A DNA stretch of 41,462 nucleotides, taken from the NCBI RefSeq assembly GCF_002994615.1, contig NZ_PVNK01000070.1, forward strand, positions 1 through 41,462. Reading direction: 5' to 3'. Source of the stretch: Enhygromyxa salina (GTDB lineage Bacteria > Myxococcota_A > Polyangia > Nannocystales > Nannocystaceae). Below, piece by piece: positions 28,071-38,542 of the stretch. The notes beneath the pieces are model-generated. The model searched no databases. It had not been told where the DNA came from and worked only from the letters and a program-made list of their open reading frames with translations. Position numbers and translations under genes: made by a program. The first letter of the stretch is position 1. Each line of letters begins with the position of its first letter.

Positions 28071-28922
28071 ATGAACACCACTCCAAGCTCCTCCTCCTCC
28101 TCCTCCTCCTCTTCCACCTCCAGCGCTCGCGCTCGATGGTCACGGCTCGCGCTCTTCGTCCTGCCCTCGCTCAGCCTCGCGTGCGGCCAGGAGCCGCCGC
28201 CGGGATCCGAGTTCGGTGACACCGACGAGGGCGTCGGCGTTCTCGACGGCGAGGACAGCCTCGACGGAGGCGAGGCCGAGACCGACGACACCGAGGGCGA
28301 CGAGGGCCCGTCCGACCCCGACGGCAGCCTCTACCCCCTCGTCGACGGCGCCAGTTGGGTCTACATCGCGAGCAACGACAAGGGCCAGGTCCTCGGCATG
28401 GAGGTCGTCGACGCGACCGAGGTCGAGTGGGACGGCGAGCCAGCCTGGGTCCTGACCGACAACCCCAACGACAAGGGTGAGTGGACAAAGAGCGTCATCG
28501 CCCGCGACGGCGACATCACCGCCCGGGTCCACAAAGAGATCATGACCCAAGGCGGCCCGATCGAGATCGTCGACTACGATCCGGGCTTCGTCCGCGCCGA
28601 CGACGGCTGGGAGACCCCCGGGCACATGGAGGAGTTCCTCTACGAGCGGACCGAGACCGACGGCGCGGGGCTGAACCCCCAGGTCGAGCCTCGGGGCCAC
28701 CGCTACACGGTCCTGGCCGTCGACGAGACCGTCACGGTCGGGGCCGGGACCTTCAGCTGCGTCAAGGTCGAGCGGGTCCGGACCGTCGGCACCAAGGCCG
28801 GCGAGCGGGTCTTGTCGTGGTACGCGCCGGGGATCGGAAAGGTCCGCGAGGAGCGACCGGCCGAGGGCCGGACCGAGGAGCTCGCCAGCGTGTCGATCCC
28901 CAACGGCGAGAGCTATCCTTGA
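28071..28922 (+). CDS. Lipoprotein with poly-Ser leader, unknown function
   Basis: 283 residues, third gene of the DUF1592 operon, one base after the DUF1552 stop. The leader contains a run of Ser codons from a CTC/TCC microsatellite (about 28088-28111), then a basic patch, a hydrophobic stretch and a lipobox (LSLAC). An acidic linker follows (GDTDEGVGVLDGEDSLDGGE). The folded part is beta-rich with YPLVDGASWVYIASNDKG and a late RVLSWYAPGIGKVREER, a pattern seen in secreted myxobacterial proteins of unknown role. Co-transcription suggests that it works with the DUF1592/1552 pair. Confidence 0.75.
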   Translation: MNTTPSSSSSSSSSSTSSARARWSRLALFVLPSLSLACGQEPPPGSEFGDTDEGVGVLDGEDSLDGGEAETDDTEGDEGPSDPDGSLYPLVDGASWVYIASNDKGQVLGMEVVDATEVEWDGEPAWVLTDNPNDKGEWTKSVIARDGDITARVHKEIMTQGGPIEIVDYDPGFVRADDGWETPGHMEEFLYERTETDGAGLNPQVEPRGHRYTVLAVDETVTVGAGTFSCVKVERVRTVGTKAGERVLSWYAPGIGKVREERPAEGRTEELASVSIPNGESYP

Positions 28923-28956
28923 CGCCTCGAAGGCTCGAGGCCTCGAGGCCCATGCT

Positions 28957-28990
28957 CGAACGCCCTACAAGCTCAGCTGTAGGGCGTTCG
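28957..28990. terminator. Bidirectional hairpin between convergent genes
   Basis: CGAACGCCCTACA and TGTAGGGCGTTCG form a perfect 13-bp stem around an 8-base loop. The hairpin lies midway between the stop of the DUF1592 operon and the stop of the vWA lipoprotein gene. There is no clear U-tract on either side, so it is a probable but not classical intrinsic terminator. Confidence 0.65.
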
Positions 28991-29027
28991 GACGTTTGGC
29001 TGGCGGCGAGCTATCCCCTCATTGCCC

Positions 29028-30278
<1,251 letters not shown>

Positions 30279-30544
30279 ATGGTTGCTTTCGATGCCCTGG
30301 CGATTGAGGGCCTGCGGGGAGGGCGATCCACAGCAACCCTCCGACCGGCGAGATGCCGATCGGACTCAGAACATTTCAGGATACAATTGGCACTGCGATG
30401 CAGCGCTCGCGTGGCCGCCTCGACCACGAATTGTCTACTTTCAAGCTAGAATACGAGCCGGCACTGCACGAGCTTTATCGGGCCGCGCGGGTCCGATTAA
30501 ATCACCACGGGGCACCCGAGAGCGTCGCAAAGCGTGCGGCTAGG

Positions 30545-32728
30545 TCAGTCCCGAGCTCGGGCACGAAACAGGCCCAGCTCGATGTGCGTGCGGTCGCCGA
30601 GCCCCTCGCCGAGGTTCTCGTCGTAGGGCTCCGACTCGAAGCGGGTCGCGGCGACCTCCTCGAGCTCGACGAAGCCCTCGATCGCGTCACACGCCGCGGC
30701 CTTGGGCTCCTCGACGGGCTTGGCCCCGACGCAGGGCAGGCCCTCGTACCAGTACAGGCACTCGGGCGGATCCTCGAGCAGCGCGCGGACGTTCTCGGGC
30801 AGCTCGGGCTCGCCGGCCTCGGCGCGCGGGATCTCGACGACCCGCCAGCGCTCGCGCGGGACCCCGTTCTCGACCCAGCTCCCGACCCGACGAAAGCGCA
30901 TGTCCGCGCCGTCGCCGGTGTACTCGATGACCGTGCACTGCGCGGGGATCCGCTCGCGCTGGGCGTGGACGAAGAGCCACTCCTGCGCGTCGTTGAAGCC
31001 GACGTAGCGGACCCCGTGCAGGTGGATCAGCGGCGAGGCGAGCACGTAGGCGAGCCCGACCCCGCGGACGAGGTCGTAGCGACGCCCGGCCAGCCACGGC
31101 CTGCGCTCGCGCTCGGCCGCGAGCCAGCGCAAGCTCGCGTCGGCCCCACACGCGACCAGGAGCATGTAGGGCACGATCAGGTGCAGGTGGTAGCGGGCCT
31201 GCATGTAGATGGAGCTCGGGATGACGTAGGCGTGGGCGACGAGGAACCCGAGCAGCCAGGTGACGAGGAACCAAAACAGCGGACGCCGGCCGCGTCGCCA
31301 CAGATCCACGGCCCCGAGCACGGCCAAGAGCGTGAGCCCCGGCGGCGTGAAGATCGGGTTGATCAGCTCGTTGAGCCGGGGGCTGAAGATGACCCTGAGC
31401 GCGGAGCTCAAGGTGCTGAGGCTCATGCCCTCGCTGACCTGGGCGCCAAAATGCTCGAGCAGGTTCGGGACCCCGATCCCGAAGGTCACCGCGCTGATGA
31501 CCCCAAACGCGACCACGACCCGGACGCGGTCGGCCTTGGGCTTGTCGGTGTGCAGCCCGCCGTTGACGAAGGCCGTCGCCAGCAGCAGCGGGTAGTACAT
31601 CATGTTGAGCGGGCGGACGTCGTACATCAGGGCCAGCGGAGCCCCGAGCAGCGCCAGCGCGATCCAGCCGCCGAGCTGGGAGCGCTCGCGGGTCGCCGCG
31701 TGGATCAGCGCGAACACGGTCGAGCTGACCGTGATCGAGGGGATGAAGGCCGCGTCGCTGTGAGAGAAGCGCAGGTGCAGCGGCAAGATCGCGACGACGA
31801 GCGCGGCGATCAGCGCCGCGCGGCAGTCGTCGAGGAGGTAGCGGGCGTGGACGTAGACCGCGAGCGGGGCCAGGAGCGAGAACAGCAAGGTGCTGTCGAG
31901 GATCGCGTCGCTCAGCCAGACCGGGTCCGGGTGGAGCGCGGCCAGGCCCGGCCCGTGGAAGATCTTGCCGGCCGAGATCAGCAGCCGGGTGTAGGGCCAC
32001 GGCGCCAGCGCGACCTCGGGCGAGAGCGTGAGCCGTAGCCCCCCGGCCAGGATCACGACGCCGAGCAGCGACCACTTCATCCAGGTCTGCGCGCCGCGGA
32101 GCTTGTGGGCGACGAGGACCAGGAGCGTGAGCGTGAGCCCGACCAAGAACACGACGCCGTCCCGAGCCCAGATCCCGAGGGTCTTGACCAGCTTCTTGCG
32201 ATCCCAGGCCAGGTCGTAGGGGTGCTCGCGCGGCTCGCCGGCGTAGACCACGTCGGTCGACCAAAACGAGCCGTCGTCGTTGCGCTCGATCGCCGCGACC
32301 AGGGCCTCGACCGCCGCCGCGCTGCCCGGCGGCTGCTCGACGACCTTCAGCGCGAAGCCGTCGAGGGCGCGGGCGTCGGGGGGCGCGTAGTCGAGGTGAT
32401 CGAGGCTCAGCTGGGCGTAGCTTTGGTCGGGGCCCGAGATCCACACGTTGATCGTGCTGACGTCGAGCGAGAAGGAGTGCAGCGCCCAGCCCGGCGCGAG
32501 CTCCTCGCCGACGGCGTAGGGTTGAAACAGCGCGGTGATCTCGGCCTCGCGCCCGGGGACGATGACCGGGCGGAGGTCGGTCGGCTCGGCCGCCGGCGCG
32601 GCCGCGCTGAAGCGGGGCAGCAGCAGGGTCAGGAGCAAGAAGGCCAGGGCGAGGAACCCAGGCGGCAGCGCGCAGCGGCCATGTGCGCGCCGCAGCGGCC
32701 GCGTCCGGGGTCGTGCACGAGAGAGCAC
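30545..32728 (-). CDS. Large polytopic membrane protein, GT-C glycosyltransferase-like
   Basis: 727 residues from a GTG start that lies 13 bases after a GGAGG; the open frame continues upstream into the divergent kinase gene but is not coded there. An N-terminal signal/anchor helix (ALAFLLLTLLLPRF) leads to a periplasmic domain of about 150 residues. Ten or so membrane helices follow, with LHLRFSHSDAAFIPSITVSS, PLALMYDVRPLNMMYYPLLL and MQARYHLHLIVPYMLL. A soluble C-terminal domain of about 180 residues ends the protein. The layout recalls the PMT/ArnT type of lipid-linked sugar transferases, but the usual catalytic signatures are not clear. It shares a short divergent promoter region with the kinase gene. 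Confidence 0.6.
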   Translation of the reverse strand: MLSRARPRTRPLRRAHGRCALPPGFLALAFLLLTLLLPRFSAAAPAAEPTDLRPVIVPGREAEITALFQPYAVGEELAPGWALHSFSLDVSTINVWISGPDQSYAQLSLDHLDYAPPDARALDGFALKVVEQPPGSAAAVEALVAAIERNDDGSFWSTDVVYAGEPREHPYDLAWDRKKLVKTLGIWARDGVVFLVGLTLTLLVLVAHKLRGAQTWMKWSLLGVVILAGGLRLTLSPEVALAPWPYTRLLISAGKIFHGPGLAALHPDPVWLSDAILDSTLLFSLLAPLAVYVHARYLLDDCRAALIAALVVAILPLHLRFSHSDAAFIPSITVSSTVFALIHAATRERSQLGGWIALALLGAPLALMYDVRPLNMMYYPLLLATAFVNGGLHTDKPKADRVRVVVAFGVISAVTFGIGVPNLLEHFGAQVSEGMSLSTLSSALRVIFSPRLNELINPIFTPPGLTLLAVLGAVDLWRRGRRPLFWFLVTWLLGFLVAHAYVIPSSIYMQARYHLHLIVPYMLLVACGADASLRWLAAERERRPWLAGRRYDLVRGVGLAYVLASPLIHLHGVRYVGFNDAQEWLFVHAQRERIPAQCTVIEYTGDGADMRFRRVGSWVENGVPRERWRVVEIPRAEAGEPELPENVRALLEDPPECLYWYEGLPCVGAKPVEEPKAAACDAIEGFVELEEVAATRFESEPYDENLGEGLGDRTHIELGLFRARARD

Positions 32729-32752
32729 GGGGCGAGAATATCCTCCAATGCT

Positions 32753-34267
32753 ATGAACCCAAGCGTGGCGCCGTCGCGAGCGACAACCGGGCCGCCGAGC
32801 GGGCCGACCCTCGGCCGTCGGATCGCGGCCTCGCTGGCCCTGCTGGTCGTGATCGCGGGGCTGCTCAGCGCCGGCATCCTCGCGCTCCACGTCCGCGTGA
32901 CCGCCGCGCTCGAGACGACCCGCGCCGATGGCCTCGCCGCCCAGGAGGCCCTCGGGCTCGCGCTCGCGGTCCGCGAGCACTACCTCCACGAGACCCACAC
33001 CGTCATCCAGGGCGACCGCGCGCAGGTCCCTCACCACCACGACTGGATCGCCGACATCGAGCACCGCGTCAGCGAGCTGCTCCCGCGGGTGCCCGAGTCC
33101 GAGCGCGAAACTCTAATCGAGCTGCGCGAGACCAGCCGGGCGATCGACGAGGAGTATCGCAAGCGCCTGGTCCCGGCCGCGCTCGCCGGCGACCGCGAGA
33201 CCATCCGCGCCCATCAGCGCAGCTCCGCGCAGCTGCTGCGGACCGCGACCGCCGCCGCCGACGCGATCGTCGAGGCCCTCGATCGTCGCGCCGAGCAGAC
33301 CGGGCGCGAGGCCCTGGAGCTGTCGCGCCTGGCGATCGTCGTCGGGATCGTCGGCGTCGTCCTGCTCGGGGTCACCGCGGTCGTCATCACCGTGCAGCTG
33401 CGCAAGGCCGTGCTCGCCCCGCTCGCGCGCCTGACCGCCGCCGCCCGCCGCTTCGGCGCGGGCGAGTTCGACTTTCGCGTCGGTGACGACGCCCTCGACA
33501 CGACCGAGCTAGCGACCCTCGGCGGCGCCCTCGACCGGATGGCCGTCGAGCTCGAGGCCCGCGAGGCCGAGCTGTTGCGGACCGAGCGTGTCGCCGCGAT
33601 CGGCCAGCTGACCGCGGGCATCGCCCACGAGATCAACAACCCGATCGGGGTCATCCGCGGCTACCTCAAGACCATGCTCCCGACCGTCGAGCCGTCCGAG
33701 CTGCGCGAGGAGCTCGAGATCCTCGACGAGGAGGCCGCGGCCTGCCAGCGGATCGTCGAGGATCTGCTCAGCTACGCCCGCGAGCCGGCGCTGGAGCTCG
33801 AGCCCGTGCAGATCGACGAGCTCGTCGAAGACGCGGTCCGGCGCTTTTGCTCGACCTACGAGCTCGGCGGGCGGGCGCCGTCGACCGAGGTCGAGCCGGG
33901 GGCCCTCGAGCTCGACCCCGTGCGCATCCATCAGGTCCTGGCCAACTTGCTGCGCAACGCCGCCGACGCCAGCGAGGACGCGACCACGGTCGAGCTGCGC
34001 GGGCGCCCCCAGGGGTCGAGCTACGTGCTCGAGGTCCGCGACCGCGGCCCGGGCATCGCCCCCGACAAGCGCGAGCGGGTGTTCGAGCCCTTCTTCTCCG
34101 AGCGCCGCGGCGGCAGCGGGCTCGGCCTCGCGGTCAGCCGTGGGATCATCGAGGCCCACGGCGGCCGGATCTACGCCGCCGCGCCCGACGAGCCCGACGA
34201 GCCCGGCGCCCGCGTCGTCATCGAGCTCCCGCTGCCCCCCAAACGAAGCGAGCCAGGCCCACGATGA
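32753..34267 (+). CDS. Membrane sensor histidine kinase (NtrB-like)
   Basis: 504 residues from MNPSVAPSRA. Membrane helices at about 24-46 and 193-216 enclose a helical periplasmic sensor of about 145 residues, similar in style to four-helix-bundle sensors. HAMP follows (about 217-270). The dimerisation domain has GQLTAGIAHEINNPIGVIRG with the phospho-acceptor H292. The ATPase domain shows an N-box (NLLRNAADA), G1 (DRGPGIAP), F-box (FEPFFSERRGG) and G2 (GSGLGLAVSRG). The stop overlaps the start of the sigma54 regulator (ATGA), so the two form a cognate pair. The signal is not known. Confidence 0.93.
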   Translation: MNPSVAPSRATTGPPSGPTLGRRIAASLALLVVIAGLLSAGILALHVRVTAALETTRADGLAAQEALGLALAVREHYLHETHTVIQGDRAQVPHHHDWIADIEHRVSELLPRVPESERETLIELRETSRAIDEEYRKRLVPAALAGDRETIRAHQRSSAQLLRTATAAADAIVEALDRRAEQTGREALELSRLAIVVGIVGVVLLGVTAVVITVQLRKAVLAPLARLTAAARRFGAGEFDFRVGDDALDTTELATLGGALDRMAVELEAREAELLRTERVAAIGQLTAGIAHEINNPIGVIRGYLKTMLPTVEPSELREELEILDEEAAACQRIVEDLLSYAREPALELEPVQIDELVEDAVRRFCSTYELGGRAPSTEVEPGALELDPVRIHQVLANLLRNAADASEDATTVELRGRPQGSSYVLEVRDRGPGIAPDKRERVFEPFFSERRGGSGLGLAVSRGIIEAHGGRIYAAAPDEPDEPGARVVIELPLPPKRSEPGPR

Positions 34268-35652
34268 GCACCCTGCCCCGCGTCTTGGTCGTCGACGACC
34301 GGCCCAACATGCTGCGCCTGGTCCAGAAGATCCTCCGCGCCGACGCCCACGTCCTGACCGCCAACGACGGCGCCGCCGCGATCAACCTGCTCGAGCGCGA
34401 GGCCGTCGCGGTCGTGCTGTGTGACCTCGAGATGCGCGAGGTCGGCGGCCTCGCGGTGCTCGAGGCCTGCAAGCGGACCCAGCCCGGCGCGGTGTTCGTG
34501 CTGATGACCGCCTACGCCACGGTCGCGACCGCGATCCAGGCCATGCGCATGGGCGCCTACGACTACCTGTCCAAGCCCTTCGACCCCGAGGATCTGCGCG
34601 CCGTGATCCTCCGCGCCCTCGGCCGCGCCGCGAGCCACACCGCCGCCGCCGAAGCCGAGACCGACACCTTGTTGCCGGGCGTCTACGGTCGCGCCCCGGT
34701 CATGGCCGAGCTCGCCCAGCTCGTCGGGCGCGTGGCCCCGAGCGACGCGACCGCGCTGGTCCTCGGCGAGACCGGGACCGGCAAGGAGCGGATCGCCCGG
34801 GCCCTCCACGCGCTCTCGGCCCGGTCCGAGCGCCGCTTCGTCGCGGTCAATTGCGCCGCGATCCCCTCGGAGCTGCTCGAGAGCGAGCTGTTCGGCCACG
34901 TCCGCGGGGCCTTCTCCGGGGCGACCCGCGACCGCCCCGGGCTGTTCGAGGACGCCGACGGCGGCAGCGTGTTCCTCGACGAGATCGGCGACATGCAGGC
35001 CAGCTTGCAGGCCAAGCTGACCCGGGTGCTCGAGCAGCGCTGCATTCGTCGGCTCGGCGAGACCCGCGAGCGCGACATCGACGTCCGGCTGATCGCCGCG
35101 ACCCACCGCGACATCGAGCGCATGGTCGCGGGCGGGACCTTCCGCGAAGATCTGTGGTACCGGCTCAACGTCGCCGTGCTCCGCCTCGCCCCCCTGCGCG
35201 AGCGCGGCGGCGACGTCGAGCTGCTCGCGCGGCGCTTTTTGGCCGAGGAGGCCGACAAGCGCGCCGAGGTCCCCCGCGGGTTCAGCCCCGCGGCCCTCGA
35301 TCTGCTCCGCGCCTACCCCTGGCCCGGCAACGTCCGCCAGCTCAAGGCCGCCGTCGAGCGAGCCGCGATCCTCGCGACCGGAGCCGTGATCGACGTCGAC
35401 GACCTGCCGCCCGAGCTGCGCAGTCACCCGGTCTTCGATCCGGACCTCGGCGAGGACGCCGTGCTGAGCACCCTGACCTGGCAGCAGACGACCGACCGAG
35501 CCCGCGACCACATCGCGCCCCGCTACCTCCAGGCCGTGCTGACGGCCGCCCAGGGCAACGTCGCGGCCGCCGCGACACGGGCCGGGATCGAGCGCGAGAG
35601 CTTTTACCGGCTGCTGCGAAAGTACGGCGTCCGGGCCGAGGACTTTCGCTAG
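34264..35652 (+). CDS. Sigma54-dependent response regulator (NtrC family)
   Basis: 462 residues. The receiver has D11-D12, phospho-acceptor D54, T82 and K104. The AAA+ domain has Walker A GETGTGKE (168-175), Walker B VFLDEIGD (236-243) and the arginine finger region. The sigma54-contact loop reads GAFSGA (215-220), with Ser in place of the usual Thr. The C-terminus (about 415-462) is a Fis-type helix-turn-helix ([23 protein letters not shown]). It is phosphorylated by the kinase encoded just upstream and activates sigma54 promoters. Its targets are unknown, though the divergent membrane protein gene is a candidate. Confidence 0.95.
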   Translation: MSTLPRVLVVDDRPNMLRLVQKILRADAHVLTANDGAAAINLLEREAVAVVLCDLEMREVGGLAVLEACKRTQPGAVFVLMTAYATVATAIQAMRMGAYDYLSKPFDPEDLRAVILRALGRAASHTAAAEAETDTLLPGVYGRAPVMAELAQLVGRVAPSDATALVLGETGTGKERIARALHALSARSERRFVAVNCAAIPSELLESELFGHVRGAFSGATRDRPGLFEDADGGSVFLDEIGDMQASLQAKLTRVLEQRCIRRLGETRERDIDVRLIAATHRDIERMVAGGTFREDLWYRLNVAVLRLAPLRERGGDVELLARRFLAEEADKRAEVPRGFSPAALDLLRAYPWPGNVRQLKAAVERAAILATGAVIDVDDLPPELRSHPVFDPDLGEDAVLSTLTWQQTTDRARDHIAPRYLQAVLTAAQGNVAAAATRAGIERESFYRLLRKYGVRAEDFR

Positions 35653-35741
35653 CGCGAGCAAAGTCTTGTGTGGACCGGCCACACAGCGGGTGAGCGCTTG
35701 CGCAGTTTACGCGGCCTCCTCGGCCGTTCTACTCTGAGTCG

Positions 35742-36620
35742 ATGGAAATCTCAGAGGACCGCCTGGAGCTGTGCAGAGTGTTCTTGGATGACTGCTACGC
35801 CGAGCATGATGATCGCTCAGACTTCCGCGGCCACGAGAACACCGTCCAAACCTACACACACCCAGTCAACCAGGCGACCTACAGCGTCATGTACTTCGCC
35901 AAGTCCGTGGCGACGTGGTGGGCGATACGGGACCTCGTCGAGCCTGTTGGGACACCATCTTCAACGCGAGTCGTCTCTGTCGGAGCGGGGCCCCAGTTTT
36001 GCCTCATGGGCTGGTTCTTCGATCAGCCTCCCATACCGGAGAGCAAGTTGTGGGCCCTCGATGCCCTCGACTGGTCGTGGGTCAGAAAGCTCTCGTCGCA
36101 CGCGCGGCTGCTCGAGGACATCATCGGGCCCACAGAGCTCAAGACCTACTCGGGCTATCATTTCCCCGCCGACGCGCCACCGCAGTGCTCGGCAAGGCGC
36201 ACACGGCCGGTCGAGGCCAGGTCGTTTCCCGAGGGGTCGACAGTCTTGCTGCCGATGGTCATGAACCACATCGTCGGGCTCATCGATCCGGTGGCGGACA
36301 CAAGCTCTCTCGCGCGGTGGTTCGAAGACCTCCAGGCCAGGGTCGAGCGGGTCGTCCTGGTGGACATGAAGCACGAGCACTCAACAAAGGATTTCTGGCA
36401 GGTCGTCTCGAGCGTACTGGGATTGGCGGGCCGCCCGCCTGTCATCAGCTTTCAAGACTACGGCGGGAGCTTCGCGCCCTGCTACAGAGATCGCCTGCTC
36501 CCTGAAGGCCGGGGAGTCCAGGAGCGGCGACGGCGGACTGGCCTTCGGTGGAACAGCTTCACCCAAGTCACCGCCTGCTGGTTCGAAGCTGACTCTGGAT
36601 GGCGCTGGCTGAGCCGCTGA
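35742..36620 (+). CDS. SAM-methyltransferase-like protein, uncharacterised
   Basis: 292 residues. A Rossmann-type motif I appears in RVVSVGAGPQFCLMGWFFDQ, followed by a plausible acidic position in LWALDALDWSWV and a hydrophobic strand with VLLPMVMNHIVGLI. This suggests an S-adenosylmethionine-dependent methyltransferase fold, but no substrate signature is recognised. Codon usage is clearly less GC3-rich than in the flanking operons, which suggests recent acquisition. The next gene, an AlkB-type dioxygenase, has similar composition and lies about 70 bases away. Both may be cargo of one transfer event. Confidence 0.55.
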   Translation: MEISEDRLELCRVFLDDCYAEHDDRSDFRGHENTVQTYTHPVNQATYSVMYFAKSVATWWAIRDLVEPVGTPSSTRVVSVGAGPQFCLMGWFFDQPPIPESKLWALDALDWSWVRKLSSHARLLEDIIGPTELKTYSGYHFPADAPPQCSARRTRPVEARSFPEGSTVLLPMVMNHIVGLIDPVADTSSLARWFEDLQARVERVVLVDMKHEHSTKDFWQVVSSVLGLAGRPPVISFQDYGGSFAPCYRDRLLPEGRGVQERRRRTGLRWNSFTQVTACWFEADSGWRWLSR

Positions 36621-36692
36621 TCCGACCCAGACCACGGCCCCAGGTCAGGGTGGCGCGGTCTTGGGTAATGTGATCTAGTCATCCGTACAGCC

Positions 36693-37334
36693 ATGACCCA
36701 GCCCGCCCTCTTCATCGAGCCACCAGCCGCCCCGGCAGAGCCCTCAACCCGTGGCTGGGAGCAGATCTCTGCGCCTGGGGCGCTCATCTGCATCAAGCGA
36801 AGCTTTCTGGGCCCGGTGGCCGCCACGAAGCTCCTGCGCCGGCTCATCGACGTTGTCCCGTGGCGCCAGGACAAGATCAAGATATTCGGGAAGGAGCACG
36901 ACCTCCCGCGGCTGCAGCAGTGGTACGGCGACCCAGGCCAGGTCTACCTGTGGTCGGGAATCGAGATGAGGCCGCTCCCCTGGATCCCCGAGCTTCTCGA
37001 GGTCCGCGAGGCGGTCCAGCGAGCGACCAAGCGCGACTTCAACTCGGTCCTCCTGAACTACTACCGAGACGGCAACGACACAGTCAGCTGGCACGCCGAC
37101 GACGAGCCCGGCCTCGGCCTGTCGCCCTTCATCGCCAGTCTGAGCGTGGGGGCCGAGCGGGACTTTCTCTTGCGTCGCACCGACGACAAGACCGAGAAGC
37201 GAAACATCAAGCTCACCCATGGCAGCCTGTTGGTGATGGGCGGAGAGACCCAAGGGAATTGGCAACACGCTATCCCGAGGCGCAAGCGGGTCACCGAGCC
37301 TCGAGTCAACCTCACCTTCCGTGAGTTCGAATAG
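36693..37334 (+). CDS. AlkB-family 2-oxoglutarate/Fe(II) dioxygenase
   Basis: 213 residues. The iron ligands are H134 and D136 (SWHADDEPGLG) and H192 (NWQHAIPR); the 2-oxoglutarate-binding arginines are R204 and R210 (PRVNLTFRE). LNYYRDGNDTVSWHADDE and RDFLLR are typical of the ALKBH2/3-like bacterial branch. Such enzymes remove methyl groups from damaged bases in DNA or RNA. The first 20 residues are Pro/Ala-rich and probably disordered. All catalytic residues are intact. It follows the methyltransferase-like gene. Confidence 0.92.
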   Translation: MTQPALFIEPPAAPAEPSTRGWEQISAPGALICIKRSFLGPVAATKLLRRLIDVVPWRQDKIKIFGKEHDLPRLQQWYGDPGQVYLWSGIEMRPLPWIPELLEVREAVQRATKRDFNSVLLNYYRDGNDTVSWHADDEPGLGLSPFIASLSVGAERDFLLRRTDDKTEKRNIKLTHGSLLVMGGETQGNWQHAIPRRKRVTEPRVNLTFREFE

Positions 37335-37502
37335 CCAAAGCCGGGCTGGAGGCGGTGCTTCGTAGGTCACTTCTCGAAGCAGCGATTGCGGCACCTACTG
37401 GACGGCGTCGTGTTCGAGGGGGTCGACGCCCACATCGACCATGCGCGACTCGCACCTAGCGAAGAGCTCGCAGCCCGGGGTGCGGCTCAGCCCCCTGCAT
37501 GA
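37335..37502 (+). pseudogene. Short coding remnant with an element-like end
   Basis: The frame after the AlkB stop reads RLRHLLDGVVFEGVDAHIDH then ARLAPSEELAARGAAQPPA and a stop. It has no start codon and no relation to AlkB, so at most it is the tail of a lost gene. Near its end, CAGCCCGGGGTGC (37471-37483) matches the terminus of the palindromic element and again reads L-AARGA; the leading CTAG is CTCG here. The remnant could also be chance. Confidence 0.25.
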
Positions 37503-37523
37503 CCCGGAACGGACTTCGGGCAC

Positions 37524-38492
37524 GTGGAACTCGCTTCGACTATCATCCCGCTCGTGGTCGACGAGACGACCGAGGACAATCCCAGCGAGCCCACGGACAA
37601 GGCCGAGCTCGCCGTGCGCGAGGACGCCCCGCTGCCCCGGCTGCTCAAGCCGCGCGAGGTCTCGATGCGGGCCTTCGGCGCGGTCCTTGGCGCCGAGCTC
37701 TTCGCGCTGGTCGGCTGGTACCTGACCGGCTGGCCCTGGCTCTCCTTTGGGCTGCTGTTCGCGGGGCTGCTGGCCTGGACCTTCCGCCGCCGCGGCAACA
37801 CCCACCGGGCGATCGCAGCCAACGAGCGCGCCCGCGAGCTGCTCGATCTCGGCCAGACCGACGAGGCCACGGCGCTGCTCGACCAGCTCCTGAGCGCGCG
37901 CCAAACCCCGGCCAACATTCGGCCCTTCGCGGCCTACTACCGGGCCCTGGTCTCGATCCGCCGCGGTGAGTTCGGCGACGCCCGGGCCAGGATCCGCGCG
38001 GTCGTCGAGTCGGGCTGGCTCGGCAACCGCCGGACCCTCCAGAGCCTGGCCCCGGCCGTCTACGCCTCGGCGATGCTGGCCTGCGTGCTCGACGGCGACA
38101 CCCAGGCCGCCGACCGCTGGCGGGCCGAGGGCCACCGCTGCGCCGCCAACCTCAAGCGCCACTGGTTCGTCGCCGACGCCTTCATGGCCGCCCGCCGCAA
38201 CCACTGGGACGAGCTCTTGCGCGCGCTCGAGACCAGCTGGGACGCGATCGAGGGCACGGTCTCGGGCGCCGGGATCCGCATGCTCCAGCTGCTCGAGGCC
38301 TACGCGCTCGCGCGCGTCGGCGAGCGCCAAGACAACTACCGCGGGCTCCACTCGGGCCGCGAGATCAACGCGCTGCTCCACGGCATCCGGCCGGGGCGCT
38401 TCGATCATCTCGCCCGGCGCTGGCCCGAGCTGCGCGAATTCATGCGCGCGCGCGGACTGCTCGCAACGCCCGAACAGGGCGACCCGTCGTGA
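37524..38492 (+). CDS. Membrane protein with TPR-like C-terminal domain
   Basis: 322 residues from a GTG start; an ATG at codon 48 (MRAFGAVLGAEL) is an alternative. Two membrane helices lie at about 51-85 (VLGAELFALVGWYLTGWPWL and the following stretch). The remaining 235 residues are helical with TPR-like pairs (RARELLDLGQTDEATALLDQ, RALVSIRRGEFGDARARIRA). It is probably an inner-membrane scaffold with a cytoplasmic repeat domain. The alpha-CTD/sigma4 gene follows 50 bases later, possibly in the same operon. Confidence 0.7.
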   Translation: MELASTIIPLVVDETTEDNPSEPTDKAELAVREDAPLPRLLKPREVSMRAFGAVLGAELFALVGWYLTGWPWLSFGLLFAGLLAWTFRRRGNTHRAIAANERARELLDLGQTDEATALLDQLLSARQTPANIRPFAAYYRALVSIRRGEFGDARARIRAVVESGWLGNRRTLQSLAPAVYASAMLACVLDGDTQAADRWRAEGHRCAANLKRHWFVADAFMAARRNHWDELLRALETSWDAIEGTVSGAGIRMLQLLEAYALARVGERQDNYRGLHSGREINALLHGIRPGRFDHLARRWPELREFMRARGLLATPEQGDPS

Positions 38493-38542
38493 CCGGCGAA
38501 AATCACCACTGAGGCTCGCTTTACGTTAGGCTCGGCGCCTCG

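Noticed and set aside
30390..30410. A sigma54 promoter (TTGGCACTGCGATGCAGC)
   Set aside because: The distance between the GG and GC pairs is 9 bases instead of 10, and no suitable gene follows on that strand.
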